From contig JARFQZ010000167.1 in NCBI GenBank assembly GCA_029287515.1, positions 1 to 6,766 on the forward strand: DNA of 6,766 nucleotides. Direction: 5' to 3'. Positions 5,543 to 6,766 of the stretch are shown one piece after another (the stretch's first letter is position 1; each line of letters opens with the position of its first letter). Under the pieces are notes generated by a model, which was given only the letters and a program-made list of their open reading frames with translations, searched no databases and was not told the origin of the DNA. The stretch comes from Lysobacterales bacterium. GTDB lineage: Bacteria > Pseudomonadota > Gammaproteobacteria > Xanthomonadales > SZUA-36. The translations under genes were made by a program, and so were the position numbers.

Positions 5543-6718
5543 TTAGCTCAGTTCACGCATTGCGTCTTCCAGACCGCGCACCGTCAGCGGAAACATCCGC
5601 TCCTCCATCAGTTCCGACATCATGCGTATGGAAGGCGTGTATTCCCAGCGCTGCCGTGGTTCCGGGTTGAGCCAGATGGCCTTGGGATAAGTTGCCAGCA
5701 GCCGTTGCATCCAGGTGGAGCCAGCCTCCTCGTTCCAGTGCTCCACGCTGCCGCCCGGGTAATGGATTTCATAGGGGCTCATGGTCGCATCACCCACCAG
5801 GATCAGCTTGTAGTCGGCAGAGTACTTGTGCAACACATCCATCAGCGGCGTGCGATCCGAATGGCGGCGCGCGTTGTCTTTCCAGACGCCCTCGTAGACG
5901 CAGTTATGGAAGTAAAAATACTCCAGGTGCTTGAACTCGCCGCGCGCCGCTGAAAACAGCTCTTCACAAACCCGCACGTGATCATCCATCGAGCCGCCGA
6001 CGTCCAGAAACAGCAGAACCTTCACGGCATTATGCCGCTCCGGCACCATCTTTATATCGAGCATGCCCGCATTACGGGCCGTTGATTCGATCGTATCGTG
6101 CAAATCCAGCTCATCTGCAGCGCCTTCCCGCGCAAAACGCCGCAGACGGCGCAGGGCCACTTTCAGGTTACGTGTGCCCAGTTCGATCGTATCGTCGAGG
6201 TTGCGAAACTCTCGCTTGTCCCAGACTTTCACGGCGCGCCGATGACGTGATCCTTCCTGGCCGATGCGAATACCTTCCGGGTTGTAACCGTAGGCGCCAA
6301 ATGGAGAGGTTCCACCTGTGCCGATCCACTTGCTTCCCCCCTCGTGGCGTTCTTTCTGTTCTTCCAGCCGCTGACGGATAGTCTCCATCAGCTTTTCCCA
6401 GCCGCCCAGTGATTCCACCATGGCCTTTTCTTCATCCGACAACAGGCGCTCATAGTGCCGGCGCAGCCAATCTTCGGGGATTTCCGCATCATCATCGCCA
6501 AAAATGGCTTTAATTCCCTTGAAATGCTCTGAAAACACGCGATCAAATCGATCATAGTATGCTTCATCCTTGACCAAAGAGGCCCGGGAAAGATAGTAGA
6601 ACTCATCGACACTGTAGCCGCATACCCGTTTCTCCAGCACTTCCAGAAGGGTCAGGAATTCCGTGATGGACACTTTGAGTCCGCCTTCGCGCAGCATGAA
6701 GAAAAACCGGATCAGCAT
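5543..6718 (-). CDS. VWA-domain protein, CoxE-like family
   Basis: A 391-residue soluble protein with an N-terminal mostly helical region (1-125, including a charged stretch around 107-127), a glycine-rich linker (127-150), a basic segment (158-197) and a C-terminal von Willebrand factor A fold (about 232-391). The MIDAS metal site reads DVGGS (239-243) instead of the classical DxSxS, with probable further ligands Thr290 (SDRTPL) and Asp310 (VGDAT). The segment LHDTIESTARNAG just before the fold is typical of CoxE-type VWA proteins. Relatives usually sit beside a MoxR AAA+ ATPase and are proposed to act in metal insertion or maturation of partner proteins; no such role is shown for this one. 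A GGGG-containing ribosome site precedes the ATG by about seven bases. The downstream six-helix membrane protein follows after 10 bases. Family is secure, function unknown. Confidence 0.9.
   Translation of the reverse strand: MLIRFFFMLREGGLKVSITEFLTLLEVLEKRVCGYSVDEFYYLSRASLVKDEAYYDRFDRVFSEHFKGIKAIFGDDDAEIPEDWLRRHYERLLSDEEKAMVESLGGWEKLMETIRQRLEEQKERHEGGSKWIGTGGTSPFGAYGYNPEGIRIGQEGSRHRRAVKVWDKREFRNLDDTIELGTRNLKVALRRLRRFAREGAADELDLHDTIESTARNAGMLDIKMVPERHNAVKVLLFLDVGGSMDDHVRVCEELFSAARGEFKHLEYFYFHNCVYEGVWKDNARRHSDRTPLMDVLHKYSADYKLILVGDATMSPYEIHYPGGSVEHWNEEAGSTWMQRLLATYPKAIWLNPEPRQRWEYTPSIRMMSELMEERMFPLTVRGLEDAMRELS
6086..6195 (-). repeat. In-frame 14-base direct repeat within the VWA gene
   Basis: The identical bases TTCGATCGTATCGT (plus strand) occur at 6086-6099 and 6182-6195, exactly 96 bases apart, so both copies are read in the same frame. 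They encode the DTIE of two related peptide motifs, LxDTIExxxRN, at residues 174-184 and 206-216 of the VWA protein. Confidence 0.8.
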
Positions 6719-6735
6719 GGATGCCCCTGCCTTTT

Positions 6736-6766
6736 CTAGCGCCCTTCTCTCTGATTGAGGAAGATC
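6736..6766 (-). CDS. Possible C-terminal end of an upstream gene, cut by window edge
   Basis: Reading the minus strand inward from the right edge, one frame gives IFLNQREGR followed by a TAG stop at 6738-6736, 17 bases before the VWA start codon. The spacing fits an operon, and CoxE-type VWA genes are often preceded by a MoxR-family ATPase gene. Nine residues are too few to identify any family, and another frame is also open across the same bases. The end of a neighbouring gene is therefore plausible but not shown. Confidence 0.25.
   Translation of the reverse strand, partial: IFLNQREGR

Noticed and set aside
5053..5953. Two long plus-strand open frames (5053-5535 and 5423-5953)
   Set aside because: Antisense to the membrane protein and VWA genes; no ribosome sites or recognisable domains, while the opposite strand encodes hydrophobic helices and a VWA fold.

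Overview
The window looks like chromosomal DNA from a gammaproteobacterium. The main reason is a tightly spaced fabA-fabB pair, the anaerobic unsaturated fatty acid module typical of that class (some Alphaproteobacteria also have it). The DNA is moderately GC-rich and densely packed with genes. I cannot assign a genus. No RNA gene, mobile element, CRISPR array, integrase or phage gene is visible, and no stretch over 300 bases lacks a gene.

Layout, left to right. (1) 1-1242, minus strand: the N-terminal 414 codons of glucose-6-phosphate dehydrogenase (zwf), cut by the left edge. (2) 1243-1345: a short divergent intergenic region. (3) 1346-3122, plus strand: two genes 22 bases apart. They encode an M20D-type metallo-amidohydrolase and a RidA/YjgF-family protein, both with apparent N-terminal signal peptides, so they are predicted to work together outside the cytoplasm. 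(4) 3123-3153: a short convergent junction. (5) 3154-4900, minus strand: fabA then fabB, 7 bases apart, with the fabB Shine-Dalgarno overlapping the fabA stop. (6) 4901-4983: the fabA leader, with a candidate palindromic operator. (7) 4984-6718, minus strand: a CoxE-type von Willebrand factor A (VWA) protein followed 10 bases later by an unrecognised protein with six predicted membrane segments. (8) 6736-6766, minus strand: nine codons and a stop, possibly the end of the gene upstream of the VWA protein, perhaps a MoxR-type ATPase.

How the genes work together: FabA makes and isomerises the C10 enoyl-ACP, and FabB elongates the cis-3 product, giving unsaturated fatty acids. Zwf supplies NADPH, a cofactor for biosynthesis, but it is transcribed separately. 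The M20D-RidA pair is the least ordinary part: exported RidA proteins are less familiar than the cytosolic enzyme, and the close pairing suggests a shared substrate pathway. The VWA/membrane-protein pair resembles the MoxR-VWA arrangements thought to help metal loading or maturation of other proteins, but its target is unknown.
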